64,000 bases of DNA, taken from Tribonema minus. Its lineage: Eukaryota; Sar; Xanthophyceae; Tribonematales; Tribonemataceae. The translations under genes and the position numbers were made by a program. The notes below the pieces were generated by a model. That model was given only the letters and a program-made list of their open reading frames with translations, made no database searches and had not been told where the DNA came from. Of the stretch, positions 9,689-19,931 are shown one piece after another. Position 1 is the stretch's first letter; every line of letters begins with the position of its first letter. Location: positions 992,001 through 1,056,000 of the forward strand of contig JAFCMP010000445.1 in assembly GCA_017506865.1 (NCBI GenBank), read 5' to 3'.

Positions 9689-10340
9689 CGACCGCTTGTC
9701 CTTGCTCAGCCTTCCCAGCTTTGACACCACTTCCGTTTTCGGAGGAGCGAGCGGCGTAACGCCGCATGCCGTGGTGCCTGCAACTGAAAACGTGGACGAT
9801 GGCCAGGAGATCCTCACAGAGCTCGGCCTCTGCGGAACGAACCTCTCTATCGAGCACCACGAGACGCGTTCCTGCTCTCTTACATATCCACTCGATGAGC
9901 TCGATGGCGAATCTGCAGAGCCTATCTCTGTGGGCAATAACAAGCTCTCCGACATCACCCTGCATGACTCGTTCCACCACGGACAGGAACCCCTTCCTCT
10001 TGTAGTTGAGGCCGGAGCCGACATCGCAGACGATTTCACAGTCCGGGCGGGCCTGCGAGAGCATTTCCTTTTGGCATTGGAGGTCGCCTTTCTGCTTCGA
10101 GGAGCTGACCCGGCAATAGGCGATGTTGACCCGGGGGCGATCCTGCGGGCTCGCTTCGAGGCTGGCGCATCTTGTGTGTCCCCCGACCGTTTTGACGGAG
10201 GCGATCTTGCCATTCTTGACCCACCTCGTGATGGTACTGCGGGACACGTTATATTTTCTTGCGAGTTCACATGGTCTGTGGTATCGCATCCAAAAATGTG
10301 CTGAGCTGGAGACGCCGTGAGGAGCTTTGATACTAAACAT
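9540..10340 (-). CDS. tnpA: IS607-type serine recombinase (TnpA)
   Basis: The N-terminus carries a MerR-like helix-turn-helix (CELARKYNVSRSTITRWVKN) and the segment up to residue 60 is basic. The resolvase domain begins IAYCRVSSSKQKGDLQCQ, holding the catalytic serine, and continues with the conserved GSGLNYKRKGF and VIAHRDRLCRF. It ends near VFSCRHHGMRRYAARS; the frame then runs on over the start of TnpB to 9540, so the real end may be earlier. I chose a methionine about 26 residues into the open frame; the first candidate downstream is at 10289. It would mediate transposition of the element without terminal repeats. Confidence 0.8.
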   Translation of the reverse strand: MFSIKAPHGVSSSAHFWMRYHRPCELARKYNVSRSTITRWVKNGKIASVKTVGGHTRCASLEASPQDRPRVNIAYCRVSSSKQKGDLQCQKEMLSQARPDCEIVCDVGSGLNYKRKGFLSVVERVMQGDVGELVIAHRDRLCRFAIELIEWICKRAGTRLVVLDREVRSAEAELCEDLLAIVHVFSCRHHGMRRYAARSSENGSGVKAGKAEQGQAVDGRGSSESENPPDRGAGDDVEEVDELCERDVQQGAEPDQDAEMQAIAHP

Positions 10341-10536
10341 AGAAAATAATCGCTGAGATTGCAACACGGTTTGCACAATGATTGAATGCAAATGATTATA
10401 TTTTTGACCACTGGTCATCAGCCCTTCGTGAGGATCGGGAGCATTTCAGATATGCCCAGGAGCACTGTCGAAATGATGCCGACGATCTCTGTCACCGACA
10501 CCATTTGTCAAACTACACATAAAATGTGAACGGCAT

Positions 10537-10860
10537 TTACATCGCCTTCTTGATCGCTGCGACGCGGGCATGCTTGAACAATATAAAGTATACGAGGTAT
10601 GAAATGCCTGACCCCATCGCGCCCAGAGATTTAAAGACGTTCACGAGCGTCCCTGCCTGTGCCTGAGGCGACACCCTCGCGAGCGCCGCGTCGAGCACCT
10701 TGTTCGAGGTGAAACTCAAGTACATGGCGAGGAGCCCGGAGCACACGGCGACGACGACGGCGATCTCGACATTCTGCGTCGTGGTCGTCGACAGCGCCGC
10801 CCCCTGCATCTCCCTCTTCCTCCTAAGATGTTCAAGCCGTTTGGCGATCACGTAATCCAT
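10537..10860 (-). CDS. Small membrane protein, 107 aa
   Basis: Starts at MDYVIAKRLEHLRRKREMQG, a basic N-terminus, followed by two hydrophobic segments (VEIAVVVAVCSGLLAMYL and GSGISYLVYFILF) separated by about 35 residues. This suggests two membrane helices with both ends on the same side. A longer frame upstream is open but less likely. Small two-span proteins are common in inner membranes of giant-virus particles. The family is not recognised. A CATAAAATGTG sequence lies just downstream at 10519. Confidence 0.5.
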   Translation of the reverse strand: MDYVIAKRLEHLRRKREMQGAALSTTTTQNVEIAVVVAVCSGLLAMYLSFTSNKVLDAALARVSPQAQAGTLVNVFKSLGAMGSGISYLVYFILFKHARVAAIKKAM

Positions 10861-11108
10861 GTCGTGGTACTGGATGCAAACATTTTTGTGATCCACATGT
10901 GCGGGTTCAACATTCCAGCGCGCGGCAACCCGACTCAGGTTTGAGCAGAAACGAGCAATAACATGCCACACATGATTGGACGATATCAATCAGTTCGAAT
11001 GTGCAAACGGAATCATCGAGTGGACAGGTAAGTATGGTAAAGCGGTCGTTCCATTTTTCACGCACAGTACACACATGTCGTGGCGTCGTCGCGCAGCGGC
11101 TCCTCCGC

Positions 11109-14100
11109 CTACTGCGTCATCAAAAGCTGTTCCCGGGCCTTGTGCATGGCGTGGCGGCGGGAGGCGTCGCCCATGCCACGGTCGGCGAACAGGCGGAGGT
11201 CGCAGTCCACGTCGAAAGGCTCCACTTGCTCTTCTTTTGAGACCCACGCCCCGTCCAACAGATGCAGCCTCCACACTGAGAGCTTGCCCTTCAGCGACGT
11301 GGGGTCAAGACAGTACTTGACCCACGCGTCGGTGCGCTCGCACGCCGATGCCAGGAAGGCTGCCGCGTCGTCAATGACGAATCCTTCAGCATCCGCAGGG
11401 TACGGGCGGCCGGCGATGGTGCGACCCGCGCACCACACGGCGTGCTTATTGGCGTCGCCGTTGATCTCGGCGTAGAGGTGGTCGATGAAGCAGAGGCGGG
11501 TGCGTTGTTTGCGCTTGGTGCCGACGGCGGCGGTGTCGTCCTCGTCAGAAGAGTCCGCGCTCGCAGAGTCCAGCCAGTCCTTTGCGAAGTCGCTGAGCAC
11601 GAAGGAGTTGCCCCTCCTGTGCGCGACGAACGCGGGCAATACCCTGGGGCAAGCGACACGAGAGTCGAGTAAGTTGTAAGGTTTGAGGATACGGCCGATG
11701 TGGAGACACACAACCATCACGCAGTGTGCATTTGCAGTGTGCATTCGCAAGTGTGCAGCAAATGTGGGCGTACCTGAACGGCTTGATCGGCGCGGTCTGC
11801 GACATGAAGGCGTCCGCGTGGTACAGGTGACTCGCGAGCAACCCTGGGATGGGGGCCACGACGTCGTTGAACTCTGCCGCCGCCCAGACGCGCCCCCGCT
11901 GCCAGAAGCTGTGGGGGAGGTCAGCTCCGAGCCCCGTCTTGAAGCTCTGCATGTCTTCCGCGAACCTGACGCGGAATGCCTCCCGTAGCGTGCCCGCCGC
12001 AGCGCCGAACTCTGACAGCATGTTGCCCAGGTGCACCTCCGAGGTCGGCTGCGGGAAGCCCGCGAAGCTGAGCAGAAGGGCTATGTCCTCGGGGTCCTCG
12101 CTCGCCGCCATGCGCGACGTGCAGTGGACGGTCAGGTCCTCCTCCACCCTCTGCCCCGCACCTCCGGGCCCGCCGTGCATCCTCGTGTTGGCCAGCACCA
12201 GCGTGTTGCCGTGGACCGACGCTTGACCTCGGACGGTGAAGATGGCGGGGAAGGAGCGGGAGAGGGCCCAGATACGCCTGCGGAGGAGGGCCGCCGAGAC
12301 GCCGCCGCCGTCGCCGCTGCGGTTGATGAGAGTGCGCTCCATGGACGCCCATTCCTTCTGGCGGGCCGCCCATTCGACGGTCAGATCGTCGATGCAGGCG
12401 TACGCCTGCTTGGTGGCGCCCATGCGGCGGCGGACGACGACGGCGCACGCGTGCACCAGCTGCAGGTCCGTCAGGACCTCGCCTCGCACCGACGGGTCAG
12501 GCACGAACTGCACGACGCGCATCAGCCGTCCGCCCTCCTGGGCGTCCCGCCGGGCGCGATGCGTCTTCGCTTTCTGGTCCATCTCGGGGGACGGAACCCA
12601 GACGCCGGCGCGCTGGGATCGACGCTTGGCGCGCTGGAGCTCGACGTGGCGCTCATCCGCTTCGCGCAGTGTGTGGCTGGGCTCGCCGTCGCGGAAGGTG
12701 TTGGTGGATGGGACTATCGCAGCGCGCTTTGTGGCGAGGGGCCTCTGCTGCTCGTACATGAGGTTGGCCTCGGCTGGGAGATTGTGCACCGCCTGCAGGA
12801 GACACATGCCGTTCAGCAGCCGCGCCCGGACGGTGTCGATGAGCACCTGGTTCGCCTTGAGGCTGGTGAGGTCGGCCCGTTTCGTGAGGGCCCTGACGTT
12901 CTCGAACCCCTGCGCTCGAAGGGCGGCGAGCTGATTGCCGAACGGCCTCGAGAGCGCCTGCAGTATCTCGCTCACGGACAGCCCGGCGGTGCCGTAGACG
13001 ACGATGTGGGAAGGCACCCGACGGTCGCCGCGGAGGCTGACGCTCCTCATGAAGGAGCGATAGCAGAAGACGAAGACGGGAACGCCGGGAGCGATGGTGT
13101 CGACGTGCTCGATGATGTCGCCGACCGCTTTCTTGAAGTTGACAGGGCGCAGGCTCCGCTGCGCGCGGCCTTCGTTGGCGTCCGCCTGCAGAGTGTCGTC
13201 CGCCAGCACCCACGGGTTGTTGCCCGGCAGCCGATACTTCTTCTCCCTGAGAAGAGTTTCAAAGAAACAGGAGAGCGAGTGAGAGCGCTGCATGTGCAAT
13301 GTATCAGAAATGAACGACGGACACACATTCGAACCCGACTCGCCTTCCGTTGAGCACGATCACCGCGATGTTGTGGTGCTTCTCGCGAGCCGCGATGGCT
13401 ATGGTTGTGTTGCTCGAGGAGCTCGTGTACTGCCTCGAAGTCACCATGTTGATCAACAGCGACGTCGGCCGAGATGCCGCGTGCTCGAAGATGCGTCGCG
13501 TCTTCTCATTGCTGAAGGAGTTGCTGGGGACGAGGTCCTTGTCGTGCAGGAACAACTCGGCGCCGTTCGCGTCGGCGATGGGGATGATGCGGTCGACGCC
13601 CACGTAGTCGGGACCGGGCGTCGTGAAGATGATATGGCGCTCGAAGAAGCTGTTGGGCCTCCTGACCTTGATGAGGTTCGGGACCAGGGTGCCGGAGACC
13701 TCGATGGTGATCAGAGGTGTGCGGTCGTCGTTGCGGATGAAGTCGTTGATCTCCTGCTCCAGCATGGTGGCCTCGTTGTCCGTCCTGAACATGAGGTCCG
13801 CCTCGTCGTAAGTCGCGACAAACGCCGAACCGGGGATGACCCCGACGCCCCTCTGCGGAGTCTTGAAGAACATGCGGTGGTACATGGCCGCCGCCGCACG
13901 GATGGCCGCGGCGGTGTCGTTGACGACGATCGTCCCCCCGGTCCTCACTGCCTCGTCACGAGCTTCGACTTCGTGAGTCTTGCGTCCCGCGCACGGGAGG
14001 ATCGCATGGGTACCCCAGTGCCCGGTCTCCTGAGCCCCGAGGAGGAGAGTGTTGAGCTTCGCGACCGCGTCCTTGCGGCCCTCGACGAAGTGTGTGATGA

Positions 14101-14932
14101 GGAAGTGGGACACCGAGTACCAACGGGTGATGAGGCACACGAGGTAGATGATCTGGCACTTGCCGCTCTGGCACATCCCGCCCGCCAACATGTTCACGGT
14201 CGCGGTGAGGTCGCCGCGGCGTCTCAGCTCGATGACCTCGTCCATGTTGCGGACGATCTTGCGGAGAGCGTCCAGCATGTCGAAACATGGAATGATGTTG
14301 GAGATGTTGAGCATGCTCCAGATCTGCTTGACGGCGACGTGGTCGCCAGGCACGATCTGCCCGTGCAGAGTGTTGCTGCCCGCGGGCCCGATGTACAGCT
14401 CGCCGACCAGGCTGGACACGTCCTCCTCCTCCTCATCCTCTGTGTCGAGGTCGAGATACGTGGCGTCGCTGGCCACTCCGCCGCCGTCGAGGGCTGCGCC
14501 CCCGTCGCTGGCGTCGGGTGTGTCGACGACTCCAAACCCGCCGCCGTCGCTCTGCTCCCACTCGCTGTCGCTGTCGCCAACAGCGGGCGCGACATCAGAT
14601 GCGTTGCCGGTGGCCCTCGCAGTCCTGAGTGTCGAGTTCTCGAGCTCGAGCTCGAGGCCCCTGGCTCTCGACTGCTGCAGCTCGACGCGCAAGGCTTCCC
14701 TCGAGGCCTGCTCTGTCTCTGCGTGAGCCCTCAGTTGAGTGGCTTGCAACTGCACCTGTCGCTGCAAGTCTGCCACGATGGCTGCCAGGTCCTGGGTGGG
14801 TGAAACTGGCTGCTGCGTTGCAGCTGCTGCTTCTGCTAGCAGGGAGCTAGCTGCTGCCAACAAGGGCATGTCGGAGATAGCTGCTGCTGTCCCTCTTCTA
14901 CCCTTCCCTCCATTCCGCAGCGCAACCGGCAT
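11109..14932 (-). CDS. Intron-split DEAD-like SF2 helicase
   Basis: Exons run 14932 to about 13335, about 13252 to 11774, and 11643 to 11109. The N-terminal 200 residues are low complexity: Ala/Gln-rich coiled coil, then an acidic stretch. The helicase core begins with a Walker A-like GGMCQSGKCQ, then a DEAD box in VATYDEADLM, then SLLINMVTSRQ. The second lobe has DIIEHVDTIAPGVPVFVFC and GLSVSEILQALSRPFG. The layout resembles DEAD-type proteins with a Z1-like tail, but the subfamily is uncertain. The last intron (GTACGC...GCCCCAG) fits to the base; the first donor is ambiguous. An AATTG motif lies upstream at about 15000. Confidence 0.65.
11644..11773 (-). other. Spliceosomal intron, 130 bp
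   Basis: On the minus strand the donor is CAG|GTACGC and the acceptor TGCCCCAG|G. The codon split across the junction is completed correctly and the frame continues into the last exon. Confidence 0.65.
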
Positions 14933-15260
14933 GGCTGCGTCAGCTGCTGCTGATGTGCTGTGAATGAATGGAGTAACGCAGCAGATTGCAAAAAACCCAA
15001 TTGATTTAATCAAGTTGAAGTTGAATATTCCTAATTGGTTTTTTGATGGAGTTTGTACCCGGAGAGATCAGAACTGCGTCTGCCCGGTGCTCCGGCGCTC
15101 CCTCAGCACACGCAACAGGCAACCAGAGCTTCCAGCAGGGGTTGTGAGCGCTTTGCCCATCCCCAATCCGAGATGTCTTTTTTATACTCATCACACTGTT
15201 CACCAGCGCCCCTCAAACAGCTGCAGCAGCAGTAGCAGCAGCACAAGCAGAGCTATCAGC
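14933..15260. promoter_or_regulatory. Divergent intergenic region with AATTG motifs
   Basis: Between the minus-strand helicase and the plus-strand spliced gene. It holds CCCAATTGATTTAATC, AAGTTGAAGTTGAA and TTCCTAATTGG at about 14995-15042, copies of the motif seen at 1206 and 2571. It probably serves as a two-way promoter. A CAG-rich run lies at 15225-15245. Confidence 0.4.
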
Positions 15261-15837
15261 ATGATGCAAGCGACGGGTATGCGACTGAATGCGGTGCGGA
15301 GTGATGACATGCCACTGCTGGCAAGCGATTTCACAGATGATTCAGATGAAGAGGAGCCCCCCCTCCTGTGTGATTCAGATGATTCAGATGCGCAAGAGGT
15401 GTCCGGAGGTGGCAGTGCAGTTGTGAGGGAGCCCATTGCTGCCGCAGGTGCCTGTGCGAGAATCGTGGCAGAGAGCAGGTGAGCACTCGCGCATTGAATT
15501 CATTCTCAGGTGCTGAATGCTCACAGGCATGTGCAACTGAAGTCATTTCTGCATCCCTGCCCCCAGGGGCACCTGGTACCGCCTCCCCGGAGTTCACGAC
15601 TGGGTGCAGGTCGACGAAGACCTGGAGTCCGCAGTCAACTCCGCCCGAGCTCTGCGTGGTCTGCGCCCGTTCGACTTGACCTACTTCGGCGACATCATCG
15701 AACACGTCCGTGCCGCCGCTCCCGGTCAGCATATTCACATATACGGCTGGCAGCCCGACGTCGCCTCCTTCGACGGGGGCGCGACTGTGCCCTCCGTGTC
15801 TTCGCCGCGCTCCGTTGCCAGCGACCGCATCGCTTGA
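15261..15837 (+). CDS. Two-exon small protein carrying a helicase-related module, 162 aa
   Basis: Exon 1 (15261-15478) is acidic with repeated DDSDEEE-like stretches. Exon 2 (15567-15837) begins TWYRLPGVHDWV and includes LRGLRPFDLTYFGDIIEHV. That part matches the neighbouring helicase (YRLPGNNPWV...LRPVNFKKAVGDIIEHV) in order and spacing, so the gene is a partial paralogue. The intron (CAG|GTGAGC...CCCCAG|G) keeps the phase exactly. The rest of the helicase is absent, so it cannot work as one alone; it might act as a competitor or be a decaying copy. Start chosen at the first of two adjacent ATGs. Confidence 0.55.
15479..15566 (+). other. Spliceosomal intron, 88 bp
   Basis: Donor GTGAGC, acceptor CTGCCCCCAG. 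The split AGG codon is completed by the first base of exon 2. Confidence 0.65.
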
Positions 15838-16172
15838 AGGGGGGGGCGGTCGACCGGTTCTCGACGGGGCTTCGAGGTGAACAGAGGCGACACGTCGTGG
15901 CCGATGCGATGGAGGCGTGCATAGATGACAGTGATGCCGCAGTGCACAGGAGTGTGAAAAATGAATATGACGATGCTCACGGTGGCGTACATGTGATCTC
16001 CGTCTGCTTCGTCTTCGCGTACCGCTGCTTGAGCCTCTTTGACTTCGAGACCAACTTCAGCGACATCATCGAACACGTCAGCACCGCCGCCCCGGGCGTC
16101 CGTATCGTCGTTTTTGTATGCTGATTAAAATGTTGCACCATCATCAACCAGCCTTTCTCACTCTCTCACAGA
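15838..16172 (+). repeat. Third copy of the DIIEHV module plus promoter-like spacer
   Basis: Bases about 16030-16122 encode LFDFETNFSDIIEHVSTAAPG, a third copy of the helicase module found near 13100 (minus) and 15690 (plus). No complete gene is visible around it. GATTAAAATGTTGCACC at 16123-16139 lies 35 bases before the zinc-finger gene and matches the recurring TAAAATGTTGC motif. Confidence 0.45.
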
Positions 16173-17996
16173 TTGATGACCCAAAAGCGGAAATATCTGG
16201 CTGGGGAAGAGGTTGACGGGGAGGGATCAGGGGTAGCACTTCATCGTTTTCGCTCCTCATGTGATGCTGAAAACAGCACTACTAACGTCGCCACGGCACC
16301 CCTGCACAATGGCACATTGCAACATGAGCACTGCGGAAAGGGTCTTGCAAATAAGCATCCATGTGAGGAGACGGAAAACACTGATCAGCACGATCAAGTC
16401 AGGGAGACGTTCACATGCTCAGAAGATGGATGTCATAAAGTTTTACTTTCCAAGTATAGCTTGCAGAACCACATGAAGACCGTCCACCATGGCATCAAAG
16501 ATGTTTGCTGCCTGCAGGAGGGTTGTGGTAAGATGTTCTCTGCCAAGGGTAACATGAAAGTTCACTACAACTCTGTCCACCTTGGCATCAAGAATATATC
16601 CTGCCCACAGGAAGGATGCAGTCAGACGTTCACCACCACACAGAACATGGATGTTCACGTAAAAGCGGTCCACCTTGGCATTAAGGATATATCCTGCCCG
16701 CAAGAAGGCTGCAGCCAGACGTTCACTACTCAACAGAGCATGACAAACCATGTGAATGGGGTTCATCTTGGCATGAGGGACGTCCGTTGCCCGCAGGAGG
16801 GATGTGGCCAAATGTTTTTCAACAAGAGCGCTGTGCAGAAGCATGTCAATGTGGTTCACCTGGGCATCAAAGACATCCCCTGCTCACATGGATGTGGGAA
16901 GGTGTTCTCCAACACCAGCAACATGCAAGCCCATGTGAAAGGAGTGCACCTCGGCACCAAGGACATCGCCTGTTCACACGAGGGATGCAAGAAGATGTTC
17001 TCCGCGAAGGCAGACATGCAGAAGCATGTCAAATGCGTCCACCTCGGTGTGAAGGACATCGACTGCCCACAGCAGGGATGTAACCAGACGTTCACCACCA
17101 ATCAAAGCATGCAACAACACGTCAAATCTGTCCACCACGCCATCAAGGATGTCCCCTGTCCACAGGAGGGTTGTGATAAGATGTTCTCCCGTGTTACACA
17201 CATGCAGCAACATGTGAAAACCGTCCACTTCGGGGTCAAGGATATCAGTTGCACGCAGGAGGGATGTATGGATATGTTTGCCAACAAGCAAAGTATGCGA
17301 TTTCATGTGACCAGCGTCCACCTCGGTGTCAAGAATGTAACATGTGCACAGGATGGATGTACGGAAATGTTCACCACTATGCAGCACATGCAGACACACC
17401 ACCAGTGCTGGCATAGCAAGGAAGGTATGCAGAAGAAGATCAAGAAACAGGATCGTGTAGAACAGGTTATCCGGCCTGTTTATGCATTGGACACTGAGTG
17501 TCACATCCGCTACGCTGGCGGCTGCGTGCCCGATCCTGACAAGTTTTTCGCCCGTCTCGACATGCATGTTGTGGGCATTGTGCGCGCTGTCGTGGTGGTG
17601 GAGTGTGACCAGTTCGGCCACGTTGATTATCTGCTGAGCTGCGAGCAATCACGGATGGAACAGGTGCACGAGGCCATCCTCAAGACGCAGTTTTCCAACT
17701 CCGTCGCCGATCTAGGGGAGGCAGCTGCTCTGGCTGCACCACTAAGGCCGGTCGTGTTCGTGAGGTATAATCCGGACGCGAGGGAGGTGGACGGCATCAA
17801 GGAGCGGGTGAGGCGCATGGACAAAGAGGCGCAACTGATGCAGGTGTTGCGCGACATCAATGATGGCACACTCGAGTTGCCTCACTCACTCAACATCGTC
17901 TACATCGGGTATGACATGTGCAATGGTACGCCGATGGTATGTGAGGATCCTGACTACTCATTACAGATGAGAGGCTGCATTGTTTTGGCAATTTGA
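16173..17996 (+). CDS. 11-finger C2H2 protein with PD-(D/E)XK-like nuclease domain
   Basis: After about 78 polar residues come eleven C2H2 fingers at a 31-residue period, each C-x4-C-x12-H-x3/4-H with linkers like HLGIKDI (about residues 80-405). The C-terminal 180 residues contain DKFFARLDMHV, then VVVVECDQFGHVDY, CEQSRMEQVHE and RPVVFVRYNPDA. That order matches a nuclease-like domain found in giant viruses and algae, where the D and the E-x-D/E-x-x-H parts form a PD-(D/E)XK-type site; this is from memory of the family. The helix residues of the fingers differ between repeats, as in DNA-reading arrays. A paralogue with seven fingers lies at 35318-36604. Confidence 0.75.
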   Translation: MMTQKRKYLAGEEVDGEGSGVALHRFRSSCDAENSTTNVATAPLHNGTLQHEHCGKGLANKHPCEETENTDQHDQVRETFTCSEDGCHKVLLSKYSLQNHMKTVHHGIKDVCCLQEGCGKMFSAKGNMKVHYNSVHLGIKNISCPQEGCSQTFTTTQNMDVHVKAVHLGIKDISCPQEGCSQTFTTQQSMTNHVNGVHLGMRDVRCPQEGCGQMFFNKSAVQKHVNVVHLGIKDIPCSHGCGKVFSNTSNMQAHVKGVHLGTKDIACSHEGCKKMFSAKADMQKHVKCVHLGVKDIDCPQQGCNQTFTTNQSMQQHVKSVHHAIKDVPCPQEGCDKMFSRVTHMQQHVKTVHFGVKDISCTQEGCMDMFANKQSMRFHVTSVHLGVKNVTCAQDGCTEMFTTMQHMQTHHQCWHSKEGMQKKIKKQDRVEQVIRPVYALDTECHIRYAGGCVPDPDKFFARLDMHVVGIVRAVVVVECDQFGHVDYLLSCEQSRMEQVHEAILKTQFSNSVADLGEAAALAAPLRPVVFVRYNPDAREVDGIKERVRRMDKEAQLMQVLRDINDGTLELPHSLNIVYIGYDMCNGTPMVCEDPDYSLQMRGCIVLAI

Positions 17997-18080
17997 GATG
18001 GGATCAAGGTTCTAAAAATAATAGTGTGAAAAATGCTTCACGGTGCAGCAGAAAAATATTGTTTGGAAGTATTCGTTGCA

Positions 18081-18962
18081 ATGGCTGCTGCCGCCTTCAG
18101 CACAGATGAACAGGCGAGCTATTTGCTCAAGAAATCTCTTGGAAAAGTAAGTACAAATTTTTCGAACGCATTTTTTCAGGAACCTTCAAGGCCCGCGCGC
18201 TCGGCCGTGATGCAGGACCAAATATATGCCGAAACGATACCCGCAACGGCACCCAGTGATCTAGTCAGTGCCACCCTAGACGACCTCGGAAACTCCATCA
18301 TCGGGTCGTTCGCTGGTCGCACTAGCGCCTTGAACCCGATGATTCGTCGGTATGTGAAGGTGCCTTTGGTCGTAATCGCCGGGTCTGCAGATGCTGCTTA
18401 CGAGAGCCCAGATGACGCGACGTACGGCAGAGTCCTTCAATCTACAGTCCCATTCAACTTCGATCCAGCAGGGTCATATTTGTACAACTTGTACAAATCA
18501 TCGGGACAGGAGATCCCTTTCGGCAGCGGCTCTTGGCTCGTCGATAATGAGGGAGGCACGTTGATGTTTTACGACCTCGCAAGCATCACTGGGGTCGCTG
18601 CAGCGACAGCTCCTCTTCTTTCGTACTACCGCTACATTGGAAAAGTGGGAGCAGCAACGAGTGAGCAAGCAGCAGCAGCAATAAGTGATCAATCGCTTGT
18701 CTTCACGCAGCCCATCACATTCGACGGAGGAACTTCAAGTGTGATTTCGGATGACCTCGCAGCCATCGTGCTCGACGACAGGGACATCTCTGCGCTGTCC
18801 ACGTCTACGCCCTGCATGTCACTTCAAATCGGAGGCGACACGAACGGATCGTGGCGCATTTCGGTTTATGGAGGTGGCGGAGACTCCACTGCTACCTCGT
18901 TCGAGATCCAGTGCCGCGTGTCCGGCGCTTGGGTCACAAAGTCATCGTTCACACCGCTGTGA
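18081..18962 (+). CDS. Virion-type structural protein, 293 aa
   Basis: Start taken at MAAAAFSTDEQASYLLKKSL; a slightly earlier ATG is at 18033. The first 60 residues resemble the N-terminal part of structural proteins of algal and mimivirus-like viruses (KKSLGK...NAFFQEP). A beta-rich body follows with YVKVPLVVIAGSADAAY, STVPFNFDPAGSYLYNLYKS and GSWLVDNEGGTLMFYDL, a pattern I associate with particle proteins of large algal viruses. No enzyme motif is present. A GTAAGT...TTTTCAG stretch inside (18147-18179) reads through in frame and is probably coding. An AATAAAATGT sequence follows the stop and may be the 3' end signal. Confidence 0.6.
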   Translation: MAAAAFSTDEQASYLLKKSLGKVSTNFSNAFFQEPSRPARSAVMQDQIYAETIPATAPSDLVSATLDDLGNSIIGSFAGRTSALNPMIRRYVKVPLVVIAGSADAAYESPDDATYGRVLQSTVPFNFDPAGSYLYNLYKSSGQEIPFGSGSWLVDNEGGTLMFYDLASITGVAAATAPLLSYYRYIGKVGAATSEQAAAAISDQSLVFTQPITFDGGTSSVISDDLAAIVLDDRDISALSTSTPCMSLQIGGDTNGSWRISVYGGGGDSTATSFEIQCRVSGAWVTKSSFTPL

Positions 18963-19176
18963 TTGCGAACAGTGTAAAAAACGACAATAAAATGTATACG
19001 CGAACCAGTCGAGTGCTTCAATCAAAGTGAACGTTTATGCTCGCGACGATCCAAGAAGTGCCAGAAATCACGCGACGACCCAGACTGTTTCGAACGGATT
19101 CGTGCATCTGTGTGAAGCAGGGCACGTTGTTGACGATGAGCAGCAAACACGCCAAGGAAATAAAACTCATCAAAGT

Positions 19177-19833
19177 TTAGAGTCCATTCCACATTCCACA
19201 TCTGTACCACTGCGGCTGCAATGCGCTCTGGTTGTGCAGCGCATTCACGACCGTATTGCTATGCAACAGCCTGTCGAAGGTCTCGATGTTCGCGCGTGCT
19301 ACCGGGTCCGTCGACTCGGTGAAGTCGGGGTAGCTCCTCTTGAACCCCTTGCCGTACCACATGAAGATCTCCTCGCCTTTGGTGGCACCGAACGGCAAGA
19401 CGACGATGCCGGGGACGATGCACCTGTCGGTGCGGAGGCTGTCGTAGTAGTCCCTCGCCGTGATGGACGGGTTGTCGACCATCATGGCGGTGTAGCCCCG
19501 GGAGCCGAGTGGGGGCTCGTTGATGCGGGCTGCGAACGAACACACCTCGTTCCCCGTCATTGCCGTGACGATGTCCGGGTCCCCGTCCGCCACCAGCTTC
19601 TTGCCCTCGGCCCTCACATCGCGGTCCTGCTCACCTTCGTCATCAGCTGGGATCGAAGCCGTCACGCAGTAGGTGTTCGTCCGGTGCTTATCGCATCGCA
19701 GCCATCGCGCTTTGGCTACATACGGAAAGTGGAAGCCGGGTGGTAAGTCCGTGTTGGCGAAGAGACCCTTCTCCCGGGGCGCGCCCTGCGGGACCCGGAT
19801 GCTCGAATCGCCGATCCTCAGACCGCATCGCAT
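19177..19833 (-). CDS. SET-domain protein, probable lysine methyltransferase
   Basis: Begins MRCGLRIGDSSIRVPQGAPR, followed by KGLFANTDLPPGFHFPYVAK, the first SET strand block. The middle contains AARINEPPLGSRGYTAMMVD, in the place of the NH.C substrate/cofactor motif, and the end has GEEIFMWYGKGFKRSYPDF, matching the final E-[IL]-x-x-x-YG signature. The 218-residue length is close to stand-alone viral SET proteins that methylate histones (such as the chlorella virus enzyme). Substrate is unknown; with a histone H4 fusion and a PRMT-like enzyme in the same region, a chromatin role is likely. It is convergent with the structural gene to the left. Confidence 0.65.
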   Translation of the reverse strand: MRCGLRIGDSSIRVPQGAPREKGLFANTDLPPGFHFPYVAKARWLRCDKHRTNTYCVTASIPADDEGEQDRDVRAEGKKLVADGDPDIVTAMTGNEVCSFAARINEPPLGSRGYTAMMVDNPSITARDYYDSLRTDRCIVPGIVVLPFGATKGEEIFMWYGKGFKRSYPDFTESTDPVARANIETFDRLLHSNTVVNALHNQSALQPQWYRCGMWNGL

Positions 19834-19931
19834 CTTCGACTCTACTTCAGTCCAGCACGCTGCACGGTTCTCAGCCAACCTACATGAGCGGCGAGGCGCC
19901 TGGACCTGCGCGCAAATGCAAAAGAAAACTG

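Larger units (their letters stand above)
5537..10340 (-). mobile_element. IS607-type transposon (TnpA + TnpB/Fanzor-like), split by an LTR element
   Basis: On the minus strand the order is serine recombinase (10340-9540), then the first part of a TnpB-like protein (9688-8934), then a Copia LTR element (8933-6012), then the rest of the TnpB-like protein (6011-5537). IS607 elements move by a MerR-headed serine recombinase and are well known in giant viruses, where the TnpB relative is often of the Fanzor type. The outer ends cannot be placed because the family lacks terminal repeats. Before the insertion the element would have been about 1.9 kb. Confidence 0.75.

Noticed and set aside
12031-13353. 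A 440-residue plus-strand frame opposite the helicase
   Set aside because: It is the mirror of a GC-rich coding strand with odd composition; the minus strand shows helicase motifs.
13292-14803. A 503-residue plus-strand frame
   Set aside because: Shadow of helicase exon 1; no domain order or motif.
18147-18179. A 33-base GTAAGT...TTTTCAG stretch that looks like an intron in the structural gene
   Set aside because: It is in frame, very short, and its translation (VSTNFSNAFFQ) fits the expected family sequence before EP, so it is more likely coding.
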